Translations under genes and position numbers: made by a program
The notes under the pieces: generated by a model
Database searches by the model: none
The model's input: the letters and a program-made list of their open reading frames with translations, nothing else
Told to the model about the DNA's origin: nothing
Assembly: GCA_964422365.1 (NCBI GenBank)
Contig: CAYRAV010000005.1
Coordinates: forward strand, 23,655-87,654
Reading direction: 5' to 3'
Source: CAYRAV01 sp964422365
GTDB lineage: Bacteria; Bacillota; Clostridia; Lachnospirales; Lachnospiraceae
Length of the DNA stretch: 64,000 bases
Shown here: one piece after another, positions 1 to 9,561 of the stretch
Position numbering within the stretch: the first letter of the stretch is position 1
Layout: each line of letters begins with the position of its first letter

Positions 1-1606
1 TTTTTATCGTATCTTTATTGTCTTCTAAGAATTTTTTATATTCTCCAAAACTAAATTCTGTTTCCTCAATGCTAATCTTAAACCTGCCTCTTAAAAATGC
101 TTCTCTGTCTTCTAATATTTCTTTGCGACTGACTGGATAAAATTTAATCTGATCAAAGAAATTTAGCAGCCATGGCTTTCCTGCCCTGAAATACTCTGTT
201 TCTTTTAGCGGATTCCACATCTGTATTGTCCGCCCTACAAACTGATATCCACCAGGTCCTTCCATTCCATAGACACAAAGGTATGCACCCCCGATTCCTA
301 CCGCATTTTCCGGTGTCCATGGTCTTGCAGGATTATATTTTGTGGTAACCATTCGATGTCTTGGGTCAATCGGTGCTGCTACCGGTGCGCCCAGGTACAC
401 ATCTCCTAATCCCAAGACAAGATAATTGGCATCAAATACAATTTTCTTTACTTCCTCAATGCTGTCTAAGCCGTTGATTCTTCTAATAAACTCAGGATTG
501 CTTGGACACCATGGTGCATTTTCCCTGACCGTCTCCTGATAACGTTTTGCCGCAAGCTGTGTCTGTGGATCATCCCATGATAACGGTAATGTAACAATTC
601 TGGATGGAACAGTGATATTTTCTAATTCCGGTATATTTTTATTCACTTCTAATATTTTCTCTGTCATCTCTCTGGCAGATATTTTTTCTATATCAAAGTT
701 TACCTGCTGGGAACGAATACCTGGTGTTAAATTGATAATCGGAAGTTCTGTCTTTTCTAATTCCCGCATTAAAATATGTACTCTAAATCTTAAATCAATG
801 CTTAATTCCATTTCTCCATATTCCACCAATACATTTTCTTCCCCTGCAAGACGAATGACAATCTCTGTTTCTGCCACACAGTCTTTCGCTAAAACTGCAT
901 AATGATAATCTAATTTCTCTTTTTCCAACAGTTCTGCTTTTGTATGCCCATTCGGGCGGGCTTCATCCAATAAGGTATAATTATGGGCTAAATTTTCTTT
1001 TTGTGCTGTTCTGATTGTTTCTGCCTGCTCTAATGTTAATAACTGAATTGGTGTATTGGATACAATAAAAATAATGTCCATCTCTGTTCTTAATGTAACA
1101 GTATCACCTTTCTTGTAATGCCCTTTTTCATAATGCATGTTTCCATCTTCTTCTACATATACCTTAGAAAATAAATTGACACATGGAACCAAATCCCTTG
1201 CACTCATATTATTTCTAATTAATTCTATTTTGAAGTTTTCTTCCCCGGACCTGTACCAATCATTTCCACATTCCTGATAAGTTGTCTTTCCATATTTTTC
1301 ATCTGTCATTGCCCTTGTTGTATATCCTGAAATACTGTCATGCCATCCAAGACTATCCTGTACAATACTTGCTAAAACCCTTCCGTTATCACTCATTAGT
1401 ACATTTCCTTTTGTTAAATGGGCAGTATACTGTGCCTTTAAACTGTCCGGCATATTATACCGCTCTGAAGTATCACGCATGTTATACATTAACATGGATA
1501 CCTTTGCGTCCTCACCTAATGCCTTAAAATGAATATATTTTCCACGTCCTATATTTCCTGATCATTTTTCACCTAGTTTCAAAACCTTACTCCAAACCTT
1601 CTTCAT
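1..1606 (-). pseudogene. DUF1989 - urea/guanidine carboxylase (AHS1) fusion, interrupted by TGA, 3' end outside window
   Basis: The minus strand reads from an ATG at 1606, with AAAGGTGG upstream, to the left edge. After 14 codons there is an in-frame TGA at 1564-1562. The frame is then open to position 1. The first about 200 residues match the DUF1989 urea-carboxylase-associated family (SDNGRVLAS, DSLGWHDS, NDWYRSG, NLFSKV). A linker follows, then the AHS1/KipI-type carboxyltransferase region of urea carboxylase (LTPGIRSQQVNFD, WCPSNPEFIRRINGLDS, YLVLGLGDVYLGAPVA, GMEGPGGYQFVGRT). A biotinyl domain would be expected beyond the window. In relatives the TGA position is a conserved Trp in a WSG motif, so TGG to TGA is likely. 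Such enzymes carboxylate urea or guanidine, and DUF1989 proteins act as carboxyguanidine deiminases. It is either a nonsense pseudogene or a sequencing error. The family assignment is firm; the loss of function is inferred. Confidence 0.75.
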
Positions 1607-1631
1607 AAAAAATTCCACCTTTCCTTTATCA

Positions 1632-1681
1632 CAAACAAAAAATGCAAAGAACGCCTTATCATTTATGTGCCTTTGCATTTT
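1632..1681 (-). terminator. Intrinsic terminator-like hairpin in the leader of the carboxylase gene
   Basis: On the minus strand AAAATGCAAAG (1681-1671) pairs perfectly with CTTTGCATTTT (1649-1639), followed by TTGTTTG. It lies only 26 bases upstream of the ATG at 1606 and downstream of a good promoter at 1781-1753. It therefore looks like an attenuator inside the leader rather than the terminator of the upstream gene, which has its own at 1833-1804. A GCAAAG about 50 bases upstream could compete for the right arm. Confidence 0.5.
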
Positions 1682-1752
1682 CCCATCTTTGATATTATGT
1701 CTTTTGTTTCTTTTATGTTCCTATTTGAATTGCTTTGCTGTTTACATGAATT

Positions 1753-1781
1753 ATCTTATCACTCAAAAAGCAGGATAACAA
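1753..1781 (-). promoter_or_regulatory. Predicted sigma-A promoter for the carboxylase gene
   Basis: Minus-strand TTGTTA (1781-1776) and TAAGAT (1758-1753) are separated by exactly 17 bases. It lies between the LuxR gene terminator and the hairpin leader, so the carboxylase gene appears to have its own start site about 140 bases upstream of its ATG. Prediction from sequence only. Confidence 0.45.
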
Positions 1782-1803
1782 TTCCACTAAATTGTAATTA
1801 TTT

Positions 1804-1833
1804 CAAAAAAATATAGAACCAAAGTTCTATATT
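1804..1833 (-). terminator. Rho-independent terminator of the LuxR gene
   Basis: Minus strand: AATATAGAAC, loop TTTG, GTTCTATATT, then a run of T. The stem overlaps the stop codon of the LuxR-type gene. Confidence 0.8.
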
Positions 1834-2522
1834 TTATCTAATAGCGCTATAAATTGTGCTCTTGCTTTTACTCCTACTTTTGTATAAATGTTATATACAT
1901 GTTTCTTTACAGTAGACAAACTAATTATCATCTTTTCACTAATTTCCATATTAGATTTTCCTTCTAATATCTGTAGTGCTACCTCATGTTCCTTCGCTGT
2001 CAATCCATAGTGCACAACTGCCTTGTCTAAATTTTTATATTTGTATCTATTACTCTCCGTTCTTGCATTTCTTAACCGATATGTTACGTTTGTCATATGT
2101 TCTTTTAAGATATCAAAGATATACATATCCTTATCTGAAAAATCTCCTAACTCGCCACTTCGAAATAAATTGATGATTCCAAGAATTTCAGTATCTCTTG
2201 CAAGTAAAATACCTGCTCCAAAGGGAATATTATTTGGTCTTAAAAATTCCCTATAAAACTCTGTCTTTTTTCTCAGAGAATCTTCAAGAATCTCCGTGTC
2301 TTTATAAGTTATCACATCCGACGAAATTTCAAATATATAATTCAGATAATCCTTTTCATAATATGCTTTCATATAATTTGTAAAGGTTTCTTCGTCCATT
2401 CCAAGAAAAGTGGATTGTTTCATATCTATTTCATTTTTTTCATTAAATAGTATAAAGTAACCTTTTGTATATGGTATCAACATTCGAAACACCTTCAACG
2501 TCTTATCCTCATAAGCATTCAT
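1827..2522 (-). CDS. LuxR-family transcriptional regulator
   Basis: This is a 231-residue protein with a C-terminal GerE/LuxR helix-turn-helix at about residues 170-228 (LTAKEHEVALQILEGKSN, then STVKKHVYNIYTKVGV). The N-terminal about 150 residues have no phosphoacceptor receiver motif and read as a GAF/PAS-like sensory region, so this is not a classical response regulator. The start ATG at 2522 has AGGA a few bases upstream. It ends in its own hairpin terminator and lies just upstream of the interrupted carboxylase gene in the same direction, so it may control that gene. That link is inferred from position only. Confidence 0.85.
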   Translation of the reverse strand: MNAYEDKTLKVFRMLIPYTKGYFILFNEKNEIDMKQSTFLGMDEETFTNYMKAYYEKDYLNYIFEISSDVITYKDTEILEDSLRKKTEFYREFLRPNNIPFGAGILLARDTEILGIINLFRSGELGDFSDKDMYIFDILKEHMTNVTYRLRNARTESNRYKYKNLDKAVVHYGLTAKEHEVALQILEGKSNMEISEKMIISLSTVKKHVYNIYTKVGVKARAQFIALLDKI

Positions 2523-2533
2523 ATAATCCTAAT

Positions 2534-2567
2534 TAAAAAAAGCCTATTCTTAAAAATAAATAGACTT
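2534..2567 (-). terminator. Rho-independent terminator downstream of the hybrid kinase and repeat
   Basis: Minus strand AAGTCTATT (2567-2559) pairs with AATAGGCTT (2548-2540), with one G-U pair, followed by a T run. It probably ends the histidine kinase transcript after it has read through the repeat at 2615-2840. Confidence 0.6.
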
Positions 2568-2614
2568 TTCTTAAAAAACTTATTTTTTTAAATCATTTAA
2601 ATAAAATATAAACT

Positions 2615-2840
2615 ATTTTATACATAAAAATTGCATGTTACAAGATGTGCATCACAATTTACGGGGGATTTGTTCCAAATTCATGAGGTGCAGCCGGCTA
2701 CATTGAATGAATTTGGGCAAATATCCATACCATATCGGACGAAGTCCGCCAGCCCGGATGGGCATGGATTGCGGTATGCCCGAATGGGTACGCAAAGCGG
2801 GGCATGCAGATTGGGGCAATGAATCTTCAAACACGCTCTA
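2615..2840. repeat. Interspersed palindromic repeat, copy A (full-length type)
   Basis: The right terminus reads TTCAAACACGCTCTA. The left terminus is degraded (ATACATAAAAATTGC), but the following CATGTTACAAG and GTGCATCAC match the other copies. Internal modules include the CGGACGAAGTCCG hairpin. The right end overlaps the 3' end of the hybrid kinase gene and supplies its last codons and TGA stop. Confidence 0.85.
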
Positions 2841-5800
2841 GTACTTTACTCAAGGTATCAAACAAATTTTTCACATCAATTGGCTTGGCTATGTGACCAT
2901 TCATTCCACACTTTAGTGCTTCTTGTCTGTCTTCTTCAAAAGCATTGGCAGACATCGCTAAAATCGGTATTGATGACAATTCCTTATTCTCCAGCTGCCG
3001 AATCGCCTTAGTTGCCTCATAACCATTCATCACTGGCATTTGTATATCCATAAGCACTAGCTGATAATATCCTGGTTCGGATTTTTTCAACATATCTACG
3101 GCAATTTGCCCATTTTCTGCAATTTCAGTAGAATATCCTGCCTCACCTAAAATCATCGCAGCAAGTTCCTGATTCATTTCAATATCCTCTGCCAGCAAAA
3201 TACGCCCTGTACGACGATTCGCTTTCTCCTCATCGTTTCTCTTTTTCCTTATTTCCTCTGTACTTACAATTGAATGTAAGCAGTCTCTTAACTCTGATAA
3301 AAACAATGGTTTACTGCAAAATGATGTAACACCTGCTTCCTTCGCTTCATCTGCAATGTCACTCCAATCGTATGCAGCCATAACAATAACTGATACATTT
3401 TCATCCATTTCTTTTCTGATTCCCTGTGTAACTTCCATACTGTCCATGTCATGCAATGGATAATCAATAATATATACACCATAGTTATCATTGTCTGCTG
3501 CTGCCTGGCGGGTACATATCAGCGCCTCCTTTCCTGATAATGCCCACTCTGCACGAATTCCAAGCTGTCCCAGCATAGATGATACACTCTCACAAGTATT
3601 CACATCCTCATTTACAACCAATGCTCTGCAATTTTTAAATTCCGGTACAACTTGCGGCTTCCTTGCTTTTGCATTCAAACGGAATGTAAAGGAAATCGTA
3701 ACTTCTGTACCTACGCCTTGTTTACTTTTCACCTCAATAGATCCATTCATCATATCTACAATATTTTTTGTAATTGCCATTCCGAGACCGGTTCCCTGAA
3801 TTTTGCTGATTGTAGAATTTCTTTCTCTCTCAAATGGTTCAAAAATACGTGATACAAATTCCTCACTCATACCAATACCAGTATCTTTGATACAAAATTC
3901 ATAATTTACACAGTCTGTTGGTGCTCCCGATTTTTCTGTGACTCTTAAACTCACATTACCTCCCACATTCGTATACTTCACAGCATTACTGAGCAGATTC
4001 AAAAGCACCTGATTCAATCGCAATTTATCACAATAAATCTCCTCATCCAGAACATCCACAGTGTCAATATACAATTCAAGCCCCTTTGCCTGAACATCTG
4101 CCTGTAAAATGTTGTGCAATTCATGCAGAATATCCGGCAAGCTGCATGGCTCCTCTTCTAAATGTACTTTGCCGCTTTCAATACGGCTCATATCTAAAAC
4201 ATCATTAATCAGACTTAGCAAATGATTTCCCGATGTCCTAATCTTTCCCAAATATTCTTCTACCTGTTCCTGGTGGTCAATATGGGTAATTGCCAAATTC
4301 GTAAAGCCGACAATTGCATTCATCGGAGTTCGGATATCATGAGACATATTAGAAAGAAATACACTTTTTGCCTCATTTGCCTTATTTGCCTGTAAAAGTG
4401 CTTCCTCCAACAGCCTTTTCTTCTCCATTTCATCACGAATTTCCTCATCCACACTACGGAATCCCAGAACAACACCTTGACTATCCTCCCATTCGCCTGC
4501 ACGCACAGCTTTCATTTGGAAGTATCTCACTTCACCATTGCAAAGTGTACGGTAATTAATATAATACATCTTTTTCTCAGACAGTTCTTCTTTCAGCCCC
4601 TCCTGAGAAGATGCCCACCGCATCATTTCCCTGTCATCCTCATAAACACACGTCTGTATGTAATGCTCCAAACTTTCCTTCAGTGGCTGCCCCTCAGAAA
4701 AAGTAGAAGCTAGTATGTGGTTTTTGCAGTCAGCAGTCCGAAGCGTATTTCCCATACCTGTTTTCAGGTCAAAAAAGCATACAAGGTTATAATCTATGCT
4801 CAATGCATGAACTAATTCCATCTTCTCCTTTTTTTCCTTCAGCTTTTGAGTAGTACAATCCAAAAGAAATCGCTGATAACATAACTCCCCATTCTCAATT
4901 AAAAGTTTCACATTCCCCATTACATGCAGTATCTCCCCATCCTCATGTCTTACACGATAGTCTACACTAATACTGTCTCCTTCTTTTTTCAGCCTTCCAA
5001 TACATTCCCGAAGTCTTGCTTTATCTTCATCAACAACAGATTCTGCAATCATATCGAATCCCTTTTCTTCTAATTCTTCTTGAGACTCGTACCCCAAAAT
5101 TTTTAGTGCAGCTCCATTTATGCTGATAACATGTGCACCATCTATTGTATGTAGGATTACTCCACAATCCATAGTGGTAAAAATCGTTTCCAAAGTACGG
5201 TTCTTTTTCATGATCTCCTGCTTATAAGCATGCTCCTGTGTCACATCAATTGCCACACCCACTGTTCCCATTACACTTCCATCAAGGTCATACAAGGGAG
5301 ATTTATAAGTCGTAAGTGTTCTCATGCCATCTCCAGTTTTAATTTTTTCCTCAGATATACAGGTTCTTTTCTTATTCATGACCTCAAGTTCCGATTCCAC
5401 GCAAGCAGGATCATCATAGTCAACATTCCAAATATAAGCATGCTTACGTCCTTCCACCTGCTCCTTTGCTTTATTAACTGTTGTACAAAAACTGTCATTT
5501 ACCTTCTCATGTACCCCTTCTTTGTCCTTATACCAAATAAGGTTTGGAATATTGTTAATGGTAGCTTCTAAATAATGACTGGCCTGCCAAAAATCCTTGC
5601 TCATCTTACAAGTCTGCTGCCACCTCGAGACCCTGAATTTAATTTCTTCATCCGACATAGGCATCGTCCATATATCTTTAATTTTTGACAAGACATCTGT
5701 CAAAAACATTATCTGCTTCTTGTCTGCAAGCAGAATAAGCTCAGTGTCCCTGCTCTTGCCTAAGTCTAACATCTGCAATGCCTCTTTTACATCCAAATCC

Positions 5801-5967
5801 TGTAAATTCACCAGAATCACATCTGCCTTAGCTGCCAATGCTTTCTCAGGTTCATCACTCTCAGAGAACTCATGTGTAAAATGTTCAAGCGGAGATGTTT
5901 CTTTTAAAATTTCAAATACTCTGCACTGATGACCTGTTAAATAAAAATGAATATGGCAATGATACAT
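2827..5967 (-). CDS. Soluble hybrid sensor histidine kinase (PAS - HisKA - HATPase - REC - REC)
   Basis: About 1046 residues. The ATG at 5967 is chosen because GGAGG lies 8 bases upstream; an in-frame ATG at 5994 precedes that site. Order: a degenerate receiver-like N-terminus (about 1-105); PAS domains between about 120 and 510; HisKA with phosphoacceptor His in NMSHDIRTPMNA near residue 540; HATPase with DTGIGM and GTGLGMAI (about 640-780); and two receivers. The first keeps IIDYPL but has Ala where Thr/Ser is usual (VMAAYD). The second is canonical (LVLMDIQMPVMNG, MSAN, KP). No membrane segment is seen, so it senses a cytoplasmic signal. The C-terminal ERV-stop is encoded inside the palindromic repeat. 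No cognate separate response regulator lies next to it. Confidence 0.93.
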   Translation of the reverse strand: MYHCHIHFYLTGHQCRVFEILKETSPLEHFTHEFSESDEPEKALAAKADVILVNLQDLDVKEALQMLDLGKSRDTELILLADKKQIMFLTDVLSKIKDIWTMPMSDEEIKFRVSRWQQTCKMSKDFWQASHYLEATINNIPNLIWYKDKEGVHEKVNDSFCTTVNKAKEQVEGRKHAYIWNVDYDDPACVESELEVMNKKRTCISEEKIKTGDGMRTLTTYKSPLYDLDGSVMGTVGVAIDVTQEHAYKQEIMKKNRTLETIFTTMDCGVILHTIDGAHVISINGAALKILGYESQEELEEKGFDMIAESVVDEDKARLRECIGRLKKEGDSISVDYRVRHEDGEILHVMGNVKLLIENGELCYQRFLLDCTTQKLKEKKEKMELVHALSIDYNLVCFFDLKTGMGNTLRTADCKNHILASTFSEGQPLKESLEHYIQTCVYEDDREMMRWASSQEGLKEELSEKKMYYINYRTLCNGEVRYFQMKAVRAGEWEDSQGVVLGFRSVDEEIRDEMEKKRLLEEALLQANKANEAKSVFLSNMSHDIRTPMNAIVGFTNLAITHIDHQEQVEEYLGKIRTSGNHLLSLINDVLDMSRIESGKVHLEEEPCSLPDILHELHNILQADVQAKGLELYIDTVDVLDEEIYCDKLRLNQVLLNLLSNAVKYTNVGGNVSLRVTEKSGAPTDCVNYEFCIKDTGIGMSEEFVSRIFEPFERERNSTISKIQGTGLGMAITKNIVDMMNGSIEVKSKQGVGTEVTISFTFRLNAKARKPQVVPEFKNCRALVVNEDVNTCESVSSMLGQLGIRAEWALSGKEALICTRQAAADNDNYGVYIIDYPLHDMDSMEVTQGIRKEMDENVSVIVMAAYDWSDIADEAKEAGVTSFCSKPLFLSELRDCLHSIVSTEEIRKKRNDEEKANRRTGRILLAEDIEMNQELAAMILGEAGYSTEIAENGQIAVDMLKKSEPGYYQLVLMDIQMPVMNGYEATKAIRQLENKELSSIPILAMSANAFEEDRQEALKCGMNGHIAKPIDVKNLFDTLSKVLERV

Positions 5968-6274
5968 ACCAATTTCCTCCCTAATGCTTTGCAAATTATT
6001 TTCATATCGTTGTGCTTATCGACTTAATTCAAGAAATATTCATATCATGAATAGTAGATTTTATAAAATAAGTAACTCACCTATATTACTATATTCTAAC
6101 AAACCCATAGATTTGTGTCAATATTTGGGATACTTTCGGATACCGCATATAACCACTGATAAAGAAAATTATACAAACCATTACCATTTGGGAGAAAAAG
6201 AATTTTGTCATATTGTTTTTAAAATGCTGTTATATCAACAGACCATCTTCTACACAATGCTCTTCTCTTTGATA
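5968..6274. other. Intergenic stretch between kinase and S8 protease
   Basis: AT-rich, about 300 bases. No credible gene, repeat or strong terminator was seen. It should contain the promoter of the histidine kinase, but no convincing -35/-10 pair stood out. Confidence 0.4.
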
Positions 6275-8062
6275 TCAAGTCGGAATACTATCATCCACAC
6301 ACAACACCCCCCATCCTAACACTTCGTTGGGTGATAGCGGAAACCTTAACAGCTGTCTCGTTCCTCCAATTAAATATGCCTTTGCTTTCTGTCCATACAG
6401 ATAAGGATCATATCCTCTTATAATCCCCCACTCCATCAAAAGCCCGCAGCTCCCTGTCACAAAAGGTGTCGCCATAGATGTTCCACTTTTCACACTATAT
6501 CCGCCATTTGGTGCGGCACACAATATCTCCACTCCGGGAGCTGCCAGATCTGGTTTAATCTGTTCATTTCTTGTATATCCTCTTCCTGAAAAGTATGCCT
6601 CTCCATCTGTGTTTCCATTATAGGCCGCCACAGTAATTGCAGCATCTGTAGTAGAAGGAATGGTAAGTGTTGTATCTACTTCAGGCTGTAAAAAACGTGT
6701 GTTTTCATTGACCAGGCTTCCTGATGGCAGCCATAAATCATATCTTCCATCTATGATATTTTGTGCCTCAATCTGCACAGTCCAGATTCCTCCTTCAATC
6801 ACAGTTTCCCGCGGTATCCATTCAATATAAATTTCCTGCAATCCATTAAAAGGAGTAGGTGCACCATAATTTACCAATAGTTCCGTTTTTCCTAATATAT
6901 AACTTCTAATTCCCGTTTCATTTTGATATAGTGTAAGACTTTGATTGCTTGGATTAATGATTTGTACATTCATAGAATCTGCAAAATTTTTCCACAATTG
7001 AAGATTTAGTGTTCTTTCCCCTTCATTGACTGCAAGTTCTATATTTTCTCTTTCTCTTCCTGATATAAATACACCACCTGCATGTCTTCCGCTTGCCCCT
7101 TCATTTCCACTTCCAATACAAATTGTGCTTTTCCACCTGCCTGCTGCCTCATTAATAAACTGTTCCAACATGCCCCTTCCATTGTGGGAACCATAACTAT
7201 TTCCAAAACTAATATTCACTGCTACTGGCATGAGCAATGTTTCTGCTGTTGTAATCACATAGTCTAATGCTTCCATTAATCTCGTTGTTCTTGGAAAAGA
7301 ATTGCCAACAGAATCTCCTAACTTTACTACCAGCATTTTGGCCAAAGGTGCCACTCCATGGTATCGCCCGCTGCTTGCTCTTCCATTTCCACAGGCAATT
7401 CCTGCTACTGCTGTCCCATGTCCTGACACATCTACAGATGGTACTTTTTCTAATTGCTCTGGTACTGTACGTTCTCTAAGTGCTTCATTAATCTGCTCTT
7501 CTGTGTATAATGTTCCCGTCACATATCCTTCTGGCGGCGGTCCTGTCCGAATGGTCTGATCCCACAATTCTAAGATTCTTGTAGTGCCGTCCTGATTACG
7601 AAAATCAGGGTGGGTATAGTCAATCCCTGAATCTATTATGGCAACTAAAACACCCTCACCATACAAATCATTTTTTCCTGTTGCTCCCACTTGCTGCAGC
7701 TGGTTATTATAAACCCTTCTCCAGTTTTCCTGCAAAGGATTAATACAGGAAATAGCATTTCCACCTGTGACAGAAAAAAATAACTGCTTTGGCTGTTCGA
7801 TATATTCCACTTCCTCAAATCCTGAAAAACGCTGTATCAGGTCCTCTCTAATTGTAATAATAGCAAAACCGGACATTAATGATACAATGGCTACTTCTAT
7901 TTCTTCCTGAAGACGAAAAAGATTACCATGATATTTCACAATAAGCTCCCATGTTTTCGTTTCAGCATCATATCCTGTATTTAAATCCCATGTTTTCGCC
8001 CTTTGTGCTTCACTTGTATTGAGTGCCAAATTAAGTTTTGTGTCAAGTTTTCCATTTTCCAT
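6275..8062 (-). CDS. S8 (subtilisin-like) serine protease, Csp-type
   Basis: About 595 residues from the ATG at 8062, which has AGGGAGGG upstream. An earlier in-frame ATG at 8122 has no ribosome-binding site. The catalytic triad is complete: Asp in AIIDSGIDYTHPDF, His in GHGTAVAGIACG, Ser in SGTSMATPFVTG; the oxyanion region GSGNEGA is also present. An N-terminal prodomain-like stretch of about 100 residues precedes the catalytic domain. A large insertion with little similarity to the core sits between the His and Ser blocks, as in clostridial Csp proteases. No signal peptide is evident, so it is probably cytoplasmic or exported non-classically. It is divergently oriented to dinB. Confidence 0.9.
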   Translation of the reverse strand: MENGKLDTKLNLALNTSEAQRAKTWDLNTGYDAETKTWELIVKYHGNLFRLQEEIEVAIVSLMSGFAIITIREDLIQRFSGFEEVEYIEQPKQLFFSVTGGNAISCINPLQENWRRVYNNQLQQVGATGKNDLYGEGVLVAIIDSGIDYTHPDFRNQDGTTRILELWDQTIRTGPPPEGYVTGTLYTEEQINEALRERTVPEQLEKVPSVDVSGHGTAVAGIACGNGRASSGRYHGVAPLAKMLVVKLGDSVGNSFPRTTRLMEALDYVITTAETLLMPVAVNISFGNSYGSHNGRGMLEQFINEAAGRWKSTICIGSGNEGASGRHAGGVFISGRERENIELAVNEGERTLNLQLWKNFADSMNVQIINPSNQSLTLYQNETGIRSYILGKTELLVNYGAPTPFNGLQEIYIEWIPRETVIEGGIWTVQIEAQNIIDGRYDLWLPSGSLVNENTRFLQPEVDTTLTIPSTTDAAITVAAYNGNTDGEAYFSGRGYTRNEQIKPDLAAPGVEILCAAPNGGYSVKSGTSMATPFVTGSCGLLMEWGIIRGYDPYLYGQKAKAYLIGGTRQLLRFPLSPNEVLGWGVLCVDDSIPT

Positions 8063-8198
8063 AAAACCATCACCCTCCCTATTCACATACTCTTCCCATA
8101 TATAATCAAACCATATTTCCATGAGAAAATATTACAGTATTTGTAAAATGTATGAACTACAATTTTTTATATGAATAAATCCTAATATTTTTTTCCAC

Positions 8199-8227
8199 TT
8201 TACATCCCCCTCTTTTTTTGATACAAT
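8199..8227 (+). promoter_or_regulatory. Predicted promoter of dinB
   Basis: TTTACA (8199-8204) and TACAAT (8222-8227) with a 17-base spacer, 28 bases before the dinB ATG. No LexA-type operator was recognised beside it. Confidence 0.6.
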
Positions 8228-8255
8228 ATTGCAAGAAAGGAACAGGTGTTTGAGT

Positions 8256-9500
8256 ATGAGATTTATTTTTCATGTTGATGTGGATTCTGCTTTTTTATCC
8301 TGGACGGCAGTACAGAGATTAGAACTTGCCAAAGACAATCCAGATTCTGTACAGGAACAATTAGATATTAGAACCATTCCTTCTGCCATTGGCGGAGACA
8401 TTGAAAAACGTCATGGTATCATTCTTGCCAAGTCAACTCCTGCAAAAAAATACGGAATTGTAACTGGTGAACCCATTATCAAGGCACTGCAAAAATGTCC
8501 TAACCTGTACTTGGTTTCCCCCGATCATACCCTATATACAGAACAATCCGGCAAATTAATGGCATTACTCTCTCAATACAGCCCTGTTCTGGAAAAATAT
8601 AGTATCGATGAAAGTTTTTTAGATATGACAGGAATTGTGCACGCAAAAGAAGAAGCAATATCCCTTGCCAGGCAAATGAAAGATCATATAGAGAAAGAAT
8701 TAAAATTTACAGTAAGTATTGGTGTTTCTTCTAATAAACTTCTGGCAAAAATGGGATCTGATTTACAGAAACCAAATCATGTTACAACACTTTTCAAAGA
8801 AGAAATACCTGAGAAAATGTGGCCGCTGCCATGTGGCAGCCTGTTTTTTGTAGGAAAGGTAACAGAAGCAAAGTTAAAAGCCCTCCGTATCCATACTATC
8901 GGCGATATTGCAAAAACAGAACGAAGTCTCTTAATTTCTGAATTGAAATCCCACGGTGAAAAAATATGGTACTATGCCAATGGAATGGATGATTCTTCTG
9001 TTGTCCCAAATGAAGGCCCTCATAAAGGATATGGAAACAGTATCACCCTTCCAAAAGATGCAGCAACTGCTGCTGAATGTAAAAAAGTCATCTTATCCCT
9101 CACTGAAAATGTTGCTGCCCGTCTGCGCCGCAACCAGGTAAAAGCAGGGTCTGTTTCTGTTACCCTGCGGTATAATATTCATGATAACCATTCCCGTCAG
9201 ACTGTATTAGAAAATCCAACTAACACAACAGAAGAACTATATCTTGCTTACTGCAAGATTTTTAACCAGTTCTGGAATGGTTCTCCTGTCCGCTTAATCG
9301 GAGTATCTACTGGAAAAATTATTCCTGCCTCTTCTGCTACAAGGCAGCTCTCCTTTTTTGATGATCACAAAATGGAAAAATGGGAGAAACTTGATAAGAC
9401 CATTGACAATATCCGCTCAAAGTTTGGAAATGATGCTGTAAAACGAGCGGCTTTTCTGGAGGGGGATATCGATCATATGACAGGAAAAAATAAATCATAA
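8256..9500 (+). CDS. dinB: DNA polymerase IV (Y-family translesion polymerase)
   Basis: About 414 residues from the ATG at 8256, where an AGGAACAGG site is positioned; a TTG at 8229 extends the frame but precedes that site. The N-terminus carries the metal-binding FHVDVDSAFLSW, and the palm motif YSIDESFLDMTG gives the other catalytic acidic residues. Little-finger domain follows. Near the C-terminus RQLSFFDD fits a beta-clamp binding motif, as in family members. It performs error-prone bypass synthesis at stalled forks in the cytoplasm. Transcribed alone from the promoter at 8199-8227. Confidence 0.93.
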   Translation: MRFIFHVDVDSAFLSWTAVQRLELAKDNPDSVQEQLDIRTIPSAIGGDIEKRHGIILAKSTPAKKYGIVTGEPIIKALQKCPNLYLVSPDHTLYTEQSGKLMALLSQYSPVLEKYSIDESFLDMTGIVHAKEEAISLARQMKDHIEKELKFTVSIGVSSNKLLAKMGSDLQKPNHVTTLFKEEIPEKMWPLPCGSLFFVGKVTEAKLKALRIHTIGDIAKTERSLLISELKSHGEKIWYYANGMDDSSVVPNEGPHKGYGNSITLPKDAATAAECKKVILSLTENVAARLRRNQVKAGSVSVTLRYNIHDNHSRQTVLENPTNTTEELYLAYCKIFNQFWNGSPVRLIGVSTGKIIPASSATRQLSFFDDHKMEKWEKLDKTIDNIRSKFGNDAVKRAAFLEGDIDHMTGKNKS

Positions 9501-9561
9501 ATTATCTTTCCAAACATGCTCCAGCCATTTGAACATTTATAAGCAGAAAGTTTAAGAAGTT

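Noticed and set aside
612..902. Plus-strand frame opposite the carboxylase gene
   Set aside because: The opposite frame encodes recognisable AHS1 domain sequence; this one shows no motif and no ribosome-binding site.
1562..1564. TGA read as selenocysteine or as Trp by recoding
   Set aside because: The residue in relatives is Trp, not Cys; no selenocysteine insertion element or selenocysteine machinery is seen; other genes here use TGA as a normal stop (for example the hybrid kinase and the WYL regulator).
1606..1826. Guanidine riboswitch upstream of the carboxylase gene
   Set aside because: I looked for the ACGR-loop hairpins of the class II type and the conserved class I core and did not find them; only an attenuator-like hairpin is supportable.
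2631..2834. Open frames on both strands inside repeat copy A, with similar ones in copies D and H (peptides with LADFVRYG-like segments)
   Set aside because: They resemble each other only because the repeat DNA is the same; they have no ribosome-binding site and are disrupted between copies. They are translated repeat, not genes.
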